A stretch of DNA of 64,000 nucleotides, taken from Alteromonadaceae bacterium M269 (lineage in GTDB: Bacteria; Pseudomonadota; Gammaproteobacteria; Enterobacterales; Alteromonadaceae). The translations under genes and the position numbers were made by a program. Numbering within the stretch: the first letter of the stretch is position 1; each line of letters begins with the position of its first letter. The DNA is taken from the NCBI GenBank assembly GCA_004353515.1, contig SMNZ01000005.1, forward strand, positions 62,001 to 126,000. Reading direction: 5' to 3'. The notes below the pieces were generated by a model. It saw only the letters and a program-made list of their open reading frames with translations. It did not search any database and was not told where the DNA came from. Positions 1 to 8,723 of the stretch are shown here, piece by piece.

Positions 1-1481
1 TACATTGCAAGCAAGCCAGATTGTTTGATCACATAGTCCGCCAGTTGATCCAGACTCTGTTCTTCTATTTCGGCTTGCATCGTTAGAATGAGGTCAACAA
101 AGTTTTGTAGTGAATTTGCCGCTCGGCCAGTAAGTCGACGTTCCTTGAGCACAATCAGTGAGGTTTGCCACAGAGAAAGGTTTTGCTCCCTCGCTGCTTC
201 TCGCAATATGGTCATAGTGCGATCGCCCATACCTCGAGTCGGTGTATTGATAATACGCTCGAACGCTGCATCATCATCGTGTTGATTGATAATGCGCAGA
301 TAACCCAATGCATCTTTGATTTCTTGGCGTTCGAAGAATCTTAAGCCACCATAAATCCGGTAGGCTAAACCTTGATGAATAAGCGCTTCTTCTAATACGC
401 GTGATTGAGCGTTGTTTCTGTAGAGCACGGCGCAGTCCGATAATGCGCTACCCTGCTGTAACCAGTCTTTTATTCTCGAAACAATAAAACGAGCTTCATC
501 AAGCTCGTTAAAGCCGGCATAGACAGAAATAGGTTCACCCTGTGCACCATCTGTCCAGAGCTCTTTCCCTAACCGCCCCTGGTTATTATCAATAACAGTA
601 TTTGCTGCTTTCAGGATAGTTGAGGTTGAACGATAATTTTGCTCAAGCCTAATTGTTTCTGCGCCGGGAAAGTCTCTTAAGAAATGCTGAATGTTTTCAA
701 CTTTAGCACCACGCCAGCCGTAGATTGATTGATCATCGTCGCCAACTATCATCATGTTGTTTTCACCGCCAGCTAGCAGTCTTAACCAAGCATATTGGAT
801 GTTGTTTGTATCTTGGAATTCGTCTACCAAGATAGCTCTAAAACGTTGTTGATAGTGGCGGAGCAATGTGTCGTTATTGAGCCATAGCTCATGTGCTCTA
901 AGCAGTAACTCGGCAAAATCTACTAATCCAGAACGATCACAGGTGTCTTGGTAAGCTTGATAGATATCGCGCATTTTCTGGGCATTAGCATCGCCACGTG
1001 TTTCTATATGTTGAGGACGCAAACCTTCGTCTTTATTGCCGTTGATGTACCACTGTATATGCTTAGGCTGCCACTGCTTTTCATCTAAATTCAGTGCTTT
1101 TAGGATGCGTCTAATCAGTCGGTATTGATCGTCTGAATCTAAGATCTGAAAAGTCTGTGGTAAGTTCGCTTCTTGATAATGGCTACGCAGTAAACGATGT
1201 GCTAGTCCGTGGAAAGTGCCGATCCACATGTTGTGTGCACTTTGTTGCATCAGACTTTCAACGCGCCCTCGCATCTCTCGAGCAGCTTTATTGGTAAAAG
1301 TTACTGCCAAAATACTGAATGGCGCAATGTTTTCCACTTGCATGAGCCAAGCCATACGATGCACTAAAACGCGTGTTTTACCGCTTCCTGCACCAGCTAA
1401 AACCAGCATATCTGACGCTTCTGCGCTTACCGCTTGGCGTTGTTTATCATTTAAGTCATCAAGTAAGTGGGATACGTCCAT
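1..1481 (-). CDS. uvrD: DNA helicase II UvrD (3' part cut by window edge)
   Basis: ATP-dependent 3'-5' helicase of superfamily 1, acting in nucleotide excision repair and methyl-directed mismatch repair. The reverse strand gives about 493 codons from an ATG at 1481. The N-terminus (MDVSHLLDDLNDKQ) closely matches enterobacterial UvrD. Visible motifs are Walker A (LAGAGSGKTRV), motif Ia (TFTNKAAREM), motif II (VDEFQDTNN), motif III (DDDQSIYGWRGA) and motif IV (LEQNYRST). The last roughly 230 residues of a normal 720-residue UvrD lie outside the window. In enterobacteria uvrD follows yigB directly; here about 3 kb of plus-strand genes separate them. Confidence 0.95.
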   Translation of the reverse strand, partial: MDVSHLLDDLNDKQRQAVSAEASDMLVLAGAGSGKTRVLVHRMAWLMQVENIAPFSILAVTFTNKAAREMRGRVESLMQQSAHNMWIGTFHGLAHRLLRSHYQEANLPQTFQILDSDDQYRLIRRILKALNLDEKQWQPKHIQWYINGNKDEGLRPQHIETRGDANAQKMRDIYQAYQDTCDRSGLVDFAELLLRAHELWLNNDTLLRHYQQRFRAILVDEFQDTNNIQYAWLRLLAGGENNMMIVGDDDQSIYGWRGAKVENIQHFLRDFPGAETIRLEQNYRSTSTILKAANTVIDNNQGRLGKELWTDGAQGEPISVYAGFNELDEARFIVSRIKDWLQQGSALSDCAVLYRNNAQSRVLEEALIHQGLAYRIYGGLRFFERQEIKDALGYLRIINQHDDDAAFERIINTPTRGMGDRTMTILREAAREQNLSLWQTSLIVLKERRLTGRAANSLQNFVDLILTMQAEIEEQSLDQLADYVIKQSGLLAM

Positions 1482-1681
1482 TGAACAGTCAGAAGGATAA
1501 AATGCAGATGCGAGAAGTATATCAAATGCCATCCAAGATAAATATATCCGAGAGTTTGGTTAAGTAATTATCCCGTATATAAATTACTGTACTTTTAAGA
1601 CTATTTACTAACAGAAATAGTGAACCAAAACGCGCTAAGATGCCTCTTTATTCTTGGATATCGGTAGTGTTGTGAGAGAAC

Positions 1682-2197
1682 ATGAATAAACAAAAAGGTT
1701 TTACACTAATAGAACTTATCATAGTGATTATTATCCTTGGTATTTTGGCGATCACTGCTGCACCACGTTTTCTCGATCTTTCAGATGATGCGGAAGAAGC
1801 CACATTCAGAGCTTCGGCTGCAGCCTTTCGACAAGGTGTAGAGCAAGTACACCAGCTATGGCTGATAAGAGGTAACAACCAAGCTGTTCTCAATTTCATT
1901 GAAATAGACGATCCTGTCGTTGGTGGAGACCTAAGTGTTAACTCAAATGGCTATCCTGCTGATACCCGTGGAGGAAGTCTTACACTTAACAGTCTTTTTG
2001 ACTGTTTAGATGTGTGGCGAGCCGTGCTGGAAACCGGTAGTGTAACGGTAGAGGGTGATCAATCTGCTGAATATACAGCTACCTTTAATGGTACTAATGC
2101 AAACGGGAATGGTAGCTGCACATATTCACTTGTTTCAAACAATGCGTTGACGGTAGATTATGACTCTGAAAACGGGCAGGTTGATATTAACTTTTAA
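1682..2197 (+). CDS. Type IV pilin-like / MSHA-type prepilin
   Basis: A 171-residue secreted, pilus-associated protein. The N-terminus has the class III signal: a short basic leader (MNKQKG) cut after Gly6, then FTLIELIIV with Glu5 of the mature protein and an uninterrupted hydrophobic helix to about residue 30. The C-terminal half has two Cys (in LFDCLDV and GSCTYS) that could form the usual pilin disulfide loop. It stands alone between uvrD and phzF with no pilus-assembly genes nearby, so it may be a minor or orphan pilin. Assignment to MSHA rather than another type IV subclass rests on overall look only. Confidence 0.8.
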   Translation: MNKQKGFTLIELIIVIIILGILAITAAPRFLDLSDDAEEATFRASAAAFRQGVEQVHQLWLIRGNNQAVLNFIEIDDPVVGGDLSVNSNGYPADTRGGSLTLNSLFDCLDVWRAVLETGSVTVEGDQSAEYTATFNGTNANGNGSCTYSLVSNNALTVDYDSENGQVDINF

Positions 2198-2237
2198 TCT
2201 GCGCTTGCACTTATTCTAATGAAGGTTAGATGGCAAA

Positions 2238-3035
2238 ATGAGAGTTCCTTTATATCAAGTGAATGCTTTCACCCAGCATATTGCTGGTGGTAATCCTGCC
2301 GGTGTTTGTCCCCTTACAGAATGGCTTAGTGATAAACAGATGCAAGCTATCGCTAAGGAAAATAACTTTTCTGAAACCGCATTCTTCGTAAAAAATGGCG
2401 ATAGGTATGATTTGCGCTGGTTCACGCCAGGTTGTGAAGTTGATCTCTGTGGTCATGCGACATTAGCGACAACCAAAGTACTTGCAGAAGAATTAGGAGA
2501 AATTCGAGCAAGCTACGATTTTAATACCCGTAGCGGTTTGATCAGCGTTGTGCGTACCGAAGATCACTATCTGCTTAATATGCCGGTTGCGGATTTGGTT
2601 GAAACTGAGTGCCCTAAAGCGCTTGTCGAAGCTATTGGTTATCAGCCATCTGAGTGCTTTTTTGATGACGATTACCTTCTTGTTTTTGATCAGCTTAATG
2701 TAGAAGACTTAACTTCTCTAGAACCAGATTTTGCATCAATTAAACCCGTTGCTTGCCGCGGTGTGATAGTCACTTGTCGCAGCGATATTGAGGGCCTTGA
2801 TTTCGTTTCTCGTTGGTTTGGTAGTGCTGATGTTGGCATCGACGAAGATCCTGTTACTGGGTCTGCTCATTGTCTCTTAACCTCCTATTGGGCAAAAAGG
2901 CTCAACAAAAACGTATTGCAGGCAAAGCAAACTTCTTCGAGAGGTGGCTTACTGACTTGTGAGCTCGAAGGCCAGCGAGTGTTTGTTTCTGGGCAAGCTG
3001 TGGTTTACATGAAGGGAGAGATTAGGGTCAGTTAA
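2238..3035 (+). CDS. PhzF-family isomerase/epimerase
   Basis: A 265-residue protein of the PhzF (phenazine biosynthesis-like, diaminopimelate-epimerase fold) family. The first domain has the family landmarks GGNPAGV, NNFSETAFF (Glu is the general acid/base in PhzF) and DLCGHATLA. The second domain carries DEDPVTGSAHC. In genomes without phenazine genes this family has no settled substrate, and no phenazine genes are visible here. It is 40 bp from the pilin gene and is followed by a terminator that begins inside its last codons. Confidence 0.88.
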   Translation: MRVPLYQVNAFTQHIAGGNPAGVCPLTEWLSDKQMQAIAKENNFSETAFFVKNGDRYDLRWFTPGCEVDLCGHATLATTKVLAEELGEIRASYDFNTRSGLISVVRTEDHYLLNMPVADLVETECPKALVEAIGYQPSECFFDDDYLLVFDQLNVEDLTSLEPDFASIKPVACRGVIVTCRSDIEGLDFVSRWFGSADVGIDEDPVTGSAHCLLTSYWAKRLNKNVLQAKQTSSRGGLLTCELEGQRVFVSGQAVVYMKGEIRVS

Positions 3036-3055
3036 TGTATTAACCCTAGTTTTTT
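3023..3055 (+). terminator. Rho-independent terminator of the phzF-like gene
   Basis: Stem TAGGGT (3023-3028) pairs with ACCCTA (3043-3048), with extra TTAA pairing in the loop, then a run of six T. It overlaps the last four codons of the PhzF-like gene. Confidence 0.65.
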
Positions 3056-3395
3056 GATTTAGCTGTGCTTTTAACAAGTTGCTCCAGCGTTCTAGTGCCC
3101 TAGTACACGAATTGGGAAGCTGAACTTATTTTTCCTTTTATCCACCTCAAAAACCTATCAAATGTCATAGAGCTGAATCAGTATGATTTTCATTGAGATT
3201 TGCCATCGTTGGTGAGGTGAAACCAGCGATCGAAATCAGTAAGCAAATAAGTGTTGAAAACGATAAAACCAACACAACATCTAGAATACATAGTTCCAAA
3301 TAGTATAAATAATACTCAGTCGGTAGATTTTCCGCGTTGCGCCGGGCGAGTATATGTTTATACTGATTGGTATAAATCCAACATTAGGATGAATC
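3036..3395. promoter_or_regulatory. 360-bp intergenic region upstream of cysE with two inverted repeats
   Basis: I see no gene here. Beyond the phzF terminator it holds two inverted repeats with the same half-site: AGTAT-N5-ATACT at 3302-3316 and AGTATA-TGTT-TATACT at 3349-3364. They are 47 bp apart, just upstream of cysE, so an operator or start-site role is plausible. AGGAT at 3387-3391 is a reasonable ribosome site for cysE. Confidence 0.45.
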
Positions 3396-4175
3396 ATGGT
3401 TAATACATTCTGGCAACAACTGAAACAAGATGCACAAAGCGTTGTACAAACTGAGACATTGTTAGCGAGCTATGTTCATGCCTGTATTTTGAATCACAAT
3501 AACTTCGCATCGTCTTTAAGCTTCATCCTGGCGAATAAACTCAGAGATGACGTAATGTCTGCTATGGCAATTCGTGAAATCTTTGATCAGGCATACCAGG
3601 AAGTCCCTAGCATTGTTGAATCTGCTATTGCAGATATCAAAGCGGTTTATCTTCGTGACCCTGCTGTACGCTCGTTATTGACAGTGTTGATGTACTTCAA
3701 AGGGTTTCAATCTATTCAAGTTCATCGTTTGGCCAATTGGTTGTGGCAGTCAAAACGATTTGATCTTGCGTTATTTATCCAGAGTCGTAATTCAGAAGTA
3801 TTTGGCGTGGATATCCATCCTGCGGCTAGCATTGGTAAAGGCGTTATGTTTGATCATGCAACAGGCATAGTCGTTGGTGAAACGGCTGTAGTTGAAGATA
3901 ATGTTTCCATACTGCAGTCAGTGACTTTAGGTGGTACAGGTAATGAGTCTGGTGACAGGCATCCGAAAATCCGCGAAGGTGTATTGATTGGTTCTGGTGC
4001 TAAGATTCTCGGCAATATAGAAATTGGCAGAGGAACCAAAGTCGGTGCTGGTAGTGTGGTATTGGATGATGTGCCTGAACATGTCACCGTGGTTGGTGTT
4101 CCAGCGAAAATTGTTGGTAAGCCGTCTTGTAGTCGTCCTTGCGAGACAATGGAACAAAATGTGTTGGAAGACTAG
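3396..4175 (+). CDS. cysE: Serine O-acetyltransferase
   Basis: Makes O-acetylserine from serine and acetyl-CoA, the first step of cysteine synthesis, in the cytoplasm. The 259 residues contain the N-terminal helical SATase domain (1-140) and a left-handed beta-helix of hexapeptide repeats (about 145-240), including DIHPAASIGKGV, FDHATGIVVGETA (catalytic His) and SVTLGGTG. The length is close to E. coli CysE (273). It is monocistronic or paired with the cupin gene 45 bp downstream. The upstream inverted repeats are candidate regulatory sites. Confidence 0.95.
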   Translation: MVNTFWQQLKQDAQSVVQTETLLASYVHACILNHNNFASSLSFILANKLRDDVMSAMAIREIFDQAYQEVPSIVESAIADIKAVYLRDPAVRSLLTVLMYFKGFQSIQVHRLANWLWQSKRFDLALFIQSRNSEVFGVDIHPAASIGKGVMFDHATGIVVGETAVVEDNVSILQSVTLGGTGNESGDRHPKIREGVLIGSGAKILGNIEIGRGTKVGAGSVVLDDVPEHVTVVGVPAKIVGKPSCSRPCETMEQNVLED

Positions 4176-4220
4176 AAGGTTTTTGAAGATCCTCCCTATT
4201 ATCGTAGAGATTAAATAACT

Positions 4221-4589
4221 ATGGAAAATAAAGCAGTCCTATCCGAAAAGTTTGATTTGTTCGATGAGACATGGACACCGAAAATTATTGCAGAATTGAA
4301 TGGTCAGTATGTCAAACTGGCCAAGTTTAAAGGCGAGATGGTTTGGCACAGCCACGAGAATGAAGATGAATATTTTCAAGTGGTAAAAGGCCAAATTACT
4401 ATTCATTTGCGTGATCGCGATGTCGTTTTAAATGAAGGTGAGTGCTTCGTTGTACCTATGGGAGTCGAACATAAGCCTAGTGCGCAAGAAGAAGCACATG
4501 TGTTGATGTTTGAACCTAAGCAAACAGGACATACAGGAAATGACCAAACAGAGCTTACTGTAGCTGTTGAAGAGCAGGAGTGGATCTAA
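4221..4589 (+). CDS. Small cupin-domain protein
   Basis: A 122-residue single-domain cupin. Cupin motif 1 is visible as WHSHENEDEYFQVVKGQ (two His and a Glu for metal) and motif 2 as GECFVVPMGVEHKP. Proteins of this type are often annotated as mannose-6-phosphate-isomerase-like or simply cupin; no specific substrate can be assigned. It lies 45 bp after cysE on the same strand and converges on the yigB-like gene. Confidence 0.85.
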   Translation: MENKAVLSEKFDLFDETWTPKIIAELNGQYVKLAKFKGEMVWHSHENEDEYFQVVKGQITIHLRDRDVVLNEGECFVVPMGVEHKPSAQEEAHVLMFEPKQTGHTGNDQTELTVAVEEQEWI

Positions 4590-4600
4590 CCACAAGCCGA

Positions 4601-5317
4601 CTATATTAAGTCAGCAAGCTCTTCTAATGTTGCTATTTCTAGGTCAGGCAGAACGCTAACGCTTTCGCTACTTAGGTTCATTGTCCTATTAACTGCATAC
4701 CAAGCGGTTCTAAATCCGGCCGCTTTAGCACCCATCACATCTTTCTCTAAATTATCACCAACATGCAGAATGTCACTTCCTTTCAAGCTTAAATGCGCTT
4801 TCGCTAAATCAAACATATGTCGATGAGGTTTCATCGGTTGTTCTAAGCTAGCGTGAAAGCAAGTATCAAAAAACTCATCAATACCCACAGCTTTTAAATC
4901 GACATTGCCATTAGTAATAGCAACAAGCGGTGCTTTTTCAGCTAACTTTGCTAGTGCACTTCTAATATCGTCAGAGATACGAAAGTTGCTACGCTCGCGG
5001 TAGAAGCAGTCATAGACATTGTCCACAGCGTCCGTTAAATCCTGACCTTTTAATCCCAATGATTCAAAGCCAGCTGTAAGCGTTTTTCTGCGCAATACAA
5101 TCATATCGCTCTTAAGTCTGGGATCAGCTTTGATAATCTGGTTTCTAAAAGAGCGCCAAAAAGTTTTGTCAGTTTCTTGGGTGATAGGGTAATGCTCATG
5201 CATATAAGCGTACATGAGCTTTTCTGCACGAATGATATAGGGGTGGTTATCGTAAAGCGTATCGTCGAGATCGAAGGTTAGTGCTTTAACTGGACGCCAG
5301 CGGCGGTAGAAAATCAT
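4601..5317 (-). CDS. yigB: HAD-superfamily phosphatase, YigB-like
   Basis: A 238-residue haloacid-dehalogenase hydrolase. Motif I is FDLDDTLYD (two nucleophile/acid Asp), motif II is VAITNG, and motif III/IV is the region around HVGDNLEKDVMGAKAAG. E. coli YigB dephosphorylates FMN, and the context fits: it ends the lptM-lysA-dapF-DUF484-yigB run, as in enterobacteria. In E. coli xerC lies between DUF484 (yigA) and yigB; here only 27 bp separate them, so xerC is absent from this locus. Confidence 0.85.
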   Translation of the reverse strand: MIFYRRWRPVKALTFDLDDTLYDNHPYIIRAEKLMYAYMHEHYPITQETDKTFWRSFRNQIIKADPRLKSDMIVLRRKTLTAGFESLGLKGQDLTDAVDNVYDCFYRERSNFRISDDIRSALAKLAEKAPLVAITNGNVDLKAVGIDEFFDTCFHASLEQPMKPHRHMFDLAKAHLSLKGSDILHVGDNLEKDVMGAKAAGFRTAWYAVNRTMNLSSESVSVLPDLEIATLEELADLI

Positions 5318-5344
5318 ATGGGTTTATAGATGAGTTAATGCTCT

Positions 5345-6040
5345 TTAAATTTCGAGCATAGTCGGTAATAGGATTGTTAAGAAATTCTGTAACTGACCAA
5401 TAAAGAGCGTATCCATATCAGGATTAAAGTGGTTTTCATCGTTACTACCGATAGCTAACACACCTAGCTCTTTTTCATCTTTGAGTAAGATCATTGCGAC
5501 AGACTTCGCTGATTTTTCACCAAAGAGTAGCTGACTTTCGTGATGAGATAATCGTCCAAAGAAGAAGTCGTTACGCTTAAAACGCTTTTCACGAAAATAG
5601 GTTTGTTGGATTTCAGGGAGACAATTAGCGCCAAAATAAGGCTTTAATGTCACCGTAGAGAGTGCCATTTGGTCTTGAATTACATCTTCAAGCGCAAACT
5701 GAATATCAGTTAAATCTTCACACTGTAGTAAACGTAGATTCAACTCTGCATAAAGTTTATAGAGCCGCTCGTTTTCTTTAGCGACGCTCATCAAATTGAT
5801 GAGTTTGCGTTTGAGTTTTCTGACAGTGACCCGGAGTTTCTCTGCTTGAAGCTCTACCAAAGACACGCTACCGCGCATCTTATGAGGGATTTTTAGCTTC
5901 TCAACTAGGTCGGGGAAATCTAAGAAAAATTCAGGGTTTTCAAGCAAATAGTTTCTAACGGCTAACGCATTCGCGTAGTCGGCATCTTCTTGTTCTGCAA
6001 CAGAGGCTATCATTGTCGAGTGTCGAGAAGACTCACTCAT
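5345..6040 (-). CDS. DUF484 family protein (GAF-like)
   Basis: A 231-residue DUF484 protein, the E. coli YigA family. Helical N-terminus with the typical [18 protein letters not shown] stretch, then a basic coiled region ([16 protein letters not shown]) and a GAF-like C-terminal domain ending in [13 protein letters not shown]. The function is unknown in the family. Its start overlaps the dapF stop by four bases (ATGA type), so it is translationally coupled to dapF. Confidence 0.88.
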   Translation of the reverse strand: MSESSRHSTMIASVAEQEDADYANALAVRNYLLENPEFFLDFPDLVEKLKIPHKMRGSVSLVELQAEKLRVTVRKLKRKLINLMSVAKENERLYKLYAELNLRLLQCEDLTDIQFALEDVIQDQMALSTVTLKPYFGANCLPEIQQTYFREKRFKRNDFFFGRLSHHESQLLFGEKSAKSVAMILLKDEKELGVLAIGSNDENHFNPDMDTLFIGQLQNFLTILLPTMLEI

Positions 6041-6867
6041 ATATTTATTATTCCGTCAAAAACATGCACTGCAGGCCCAGTCATTTTGACGATATTTTCT
6101 TTATTTTGCCAGCGAATTTTTAAACTTCCGCCAGGTAAATCTACTTTCACTTCTCTGCCTAGCTTTTGCTGTAAGTGACCAACCACTACGGCTGCACAAG
6201 CACCACTTCCGCAAGCTAAGGTTTCACCTGCTCCACGTTCAAAAACACGCAGTTTGATATGTTGGTTATTAATAATTTGCATAAAGCCAACATTAGCGCC
6301 TTCGGGGAAACGTTCATGAGACTCTAGCAAAGGGCCCAAAGTTTCAACCGGGGCTGTATCAATGTCATCTACTTCTAAAACACAATGTGGATTACCCATT
6401 GAAGCTGCTCCACAAAAAGCGGTGTGCTCACCAGCTCGAATGACATAAGTAGCTTCTCTTTTATTGGCTTTTAAAGGGATCTGAGCTGGTTCAAGCTTGG
6501 GTGCTCCCATATTAACCGTGACTTGACCGTCCTTTTCCAAATATAGAATCATTTTGCCGGCTTTCGTGCTGACAACGACTTTATTTTTGTTGATGAGACC
6601 TTTCATTCGAACAAAGCGCGCAAAGCAACGAGCACCGTTACCGCATTGCGAAACCTCACCGCCATTGGCGTTAAAAATACGATAATGAAAGTCTTGGTCA
6701 GGATCGTAAGGAGGCTCGACGACCAGTAGTTGGTCAAAGCCAATACCAAAGTTTCTATCAGCGAGTTGTTTGATCTTCTCTTCTGAAAAATACAGATTTT
6801 GGGTGACGTTATCGATCACCATAAAGTCATTACCTAAACCGTGCATTTTTGAGAAGTTTATCTGCAT
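6037..6867 (-). CDS. dapF: Diaminopimelate epimerase
   Basis: Converts LL- to meso-diaminopimelate for lysine and peptidoglycan synthesis. The 276 residues have the two-domain DapF fold with both catalytic Cys motifs: [17 protein letters not shown] and [15 protein letters not shown]. The N-terminus ([15 protein letters not shown]) is the family signature. The length matches E. coli DapF (274). It is the second enzyme gene of the lptM-lysA-dapF-DUF484-yigB block, but a 157-bp gap separates it from lysA. Confidence 0.97.
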   Translation of the reverse strand: MQINFSKMHGLGNDFMVIDNVTQNLYFSEEKIKQLADRNFGIGFDQLLVVEPPYDPDQDFHYRIFNANGGEVSQCGNGARCFARFVRMKGLINKNKVVVSTKAGKMILYLEKDGQVTVNMGAPKLEPAQIPLKANKREATYVIRAGEHTAFCGAASMGNPHCVLEVDDIDTAPVETLGPLLESHERFPEGANVGFMQIINNQHIKLRVFERGAGETLACGSGACAAVVVGHLQQKLGREVKVDLPGGSLKIRWQNKENIVKMTGPAVHVFDGIINI

Positions 6868-6996
6868 ATCACTACTACAAGCCTTTAATTAATGAGTAAC
6901 TATTCATCTACTTGCCAAATCGCCCAAGTTCAAGTCCTGAATAGCTACAAGGGTTTGTTTGAACAATTACGTTATTGATTGTTAATCTGAGCATCG

Positions 6997-7026
6997 AAAA
7001 AGTGTTAAAGCGTTTTTGGCACTTTT
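6997..7026 (-). terminator. Weak hairpin after lysA
   Basis: On the minus strand AAAAGTG (7026-7020) pairs with CACTTTT (7004-6998) just at the lysA stop, followed by one more T. The stem is A/T-rich, so termination may be partial, letting dapF be read from both lysA and its own start region. Confidence 0.35.
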
Positions 7027-8272
7027 AAATCGTGCTTTCGCCTTTCCATAGTTCTTCAAGCTTTTCGCGCTCTCTAACGACATGTACGTCTGTCCCATCT
7101 ACCAGAATTTCAGGTGGTCTGCATCGGCTGTTGTAATTCGACGACATGACAAAACCATAGGCGCCAGCGCTTCTAACTGCTAATAAGTCACCAGCTGCAA
7201 TGGATAGCTCACGCTCTTTACCGATGAAATCACCAGTTTCGCATATTGGACCAACAACATCATAAACAGCGCTTTCACGAGATAACGACTGATCACAAGG
7301 AATAATGTTCTGCCAGGCACTGTATAAGGCTGGGCGTAATAAATCATTCATTGCGGCATCAACAATGGCGAAGTTCTTTTCTTCGCCCTGCTTCAAGAAC
7401 TCAACTTTTGTCACTAAAACACCCGCATTAGCCATAATTGCGCGGCCAGGCTCGAAGATTAGCGTTAGGTGTTTTCTGTCAACGAATCGACTGGCTAAAG
7501 CTTCTGCGTATTCGTCAGGATGTGGTGGTGTTTCGTTATCATAGGTAACGCCTAAGCCGCCACCGACATCTAAATGCTCAATAACAATGTCGTGCTCAGC
7601 AAGCTCATCAATGAGTACTAGCAGTCTATCAAGTGCATCTACGAAAGGTGTTAACTCCGTCAGCTGAGATCCAATATGGCAATCCATACCGACTATGTTC
7701 AAATTCGGCAGAGAAGCAGCTTTAAGGTAAACCTCAATAGCGCGTTCTCGTTCAATACCAAACTTATTTGCCTTTAATCCTGTAGAAATATATGGGTGTG
7801 TTTTGGCGTCAACATCGGGATTAACACGCAATGAAATTGGTGCGACTTTACCAAGTTGCCCTGCCACACTGTTAATGCGCTCCAATTCAGCTTCTGACTC
7901 AACATTAAAGCATTTGATTTCACTATTCAGTGCGTAAGCAATTTCTTCTTCTGTTTTACCGACACCAGAGAAAACAACTTTTTTCGGATCTCCACCAGCT
8001 TTGATGACGCGAGCCAATTCACCGCCAGATACAATGTCAAAACCTGACCCAAGTTGAGCTAAAACGCTTAGAACACCTATATTGGAGTTCGCTTTTACGG
8101 CGTAACAGATAAGGTGAGGTTGATCACCAACAGCCTGATCAAATGCTTTCCAATGCCTTTCTATTGTTGCTCTCGAATAGATATAGCAAGGTGTCCCTTG
8201 CTGACTTGCGATTTCAGACACGCTGACATCTTCAGCAAAAAGCTGGTGGTTTTTATAATTAAAAAAGTCCAT
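7025..8272 (-). CDS. lysA: Diaminopimelate decarboxylase
   Basis: PLP enzyme that makes L-lysine from meso-diaminopimelate. The 415 residues show the alanine-racemase-like barrel with the PLP lysine in ICYAVKANSN, HIGSQ, the glycine loop DVGGGLGV, and the C-terminal motifs EPGRAIM, CETGDF and GAYGFVMSSNYN. The length is normal for LysA. Its ATG shares one base with the stop of the upstream lipoprotein gene (TAATG), so the two are coupled. Confidence 0.97.
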   Translation of the reverse strand: MDFFNYKNHQLFAEDVSVSEIASQQGTPCYIYSRATIERHWKAFDQAVGDQPHLICYAVKANSNIGVLSVLAQLGSGFDIVSGGELARVIKAGGDPKKVVFSGVGKTEEEIAYALNSEIKCFNVESEAELERINSVAGQLGKVAPISLRVNPDVDAKTHPYISTGLKANKFGIERERAIEVYLKAASLPNLNIVGMDCHIGSQLTELTPFVDALDRLLVLIDELAEHDIVIEHLDVGGGLGVTYDNETPPHPDEYAEALASRFVDRKHLTLIFEPGRAIMANAGVLVTKVEFLKQGEEKNFAIVDAAMNDLLRPALYSAWQNIIPCDQSLSRESAVYDVVGPICETGDFIGKERELSIAAGDLLAVRSAGAYGFVMSSNYNSRCRPPEILVDGTDVHVVREREKLEELWKGESTI

Positions 8273-8433
8273 TAACCGTCCTTTTTGTCGGTTTCTTTAT
8301 CTGTGTTATTTGTGTCTTCCGGCTGCTCCTGGTTCGTTGGAGCTTCTTCAGGAAGAAAAAGTGGGCCTTTCTGTCCGCAGCCACCAGCTAGCAAAATAGC
8401 AACAAAAAGTATTCGTTTTGATTTAAATCTCAT
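8272..8433 (-). CDS. lptM: Small lipoprotein, LptM (YifL) family
   Basis: A 53-residue lipoprotein. A basic start (MRFKSKR), a short hydrophobic stretch and the lipobox LAGGC put the lipidated Cys at residue 19. The family motif CGQKGPLFLPEE follows, then a hydrophilic acidic tail. LptM helps LptD mature in the outer membrane LPS translocon. Its place directly before the lysA/dapF genes matches the cyaY-lptM-dapF order of enterobacteria. The stop overlaps the lysA start by one base. The lipobox has Ala at -3 instead of Leu, a tolerated variant. Confidence 0.85.
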   Translation of the reverse strand: MRFKSKRILFVAILLAGGCGQKGPLFLPEEAPTNQEQPEDTNNTDKETDKKDG

Positions 8434-8723
8434 ACAACACAGAAGAATTATAAACTGATAATAATGAGGGTAATCATCCCATTAACCTCGTCAAAAACAA
8501 AGTTAGAAATCGCCAGTTAATGTAATTAAATGTGCTGACTCATATCAAATCACATTAACGTGGATAATTTGTCGTCCAATTATGCAAATTAAGCTTTAAA
8601 ATATAGTGCTTTTGTTGTGTTTATTGCTAAACATAATCTAGCTTCGATATGAATTTAAACATTATAATATTCGACTGGTTGATGCCCAGTTAGGGCATAT
8701 CTGTTTTTGAAGGGCGAACATAA

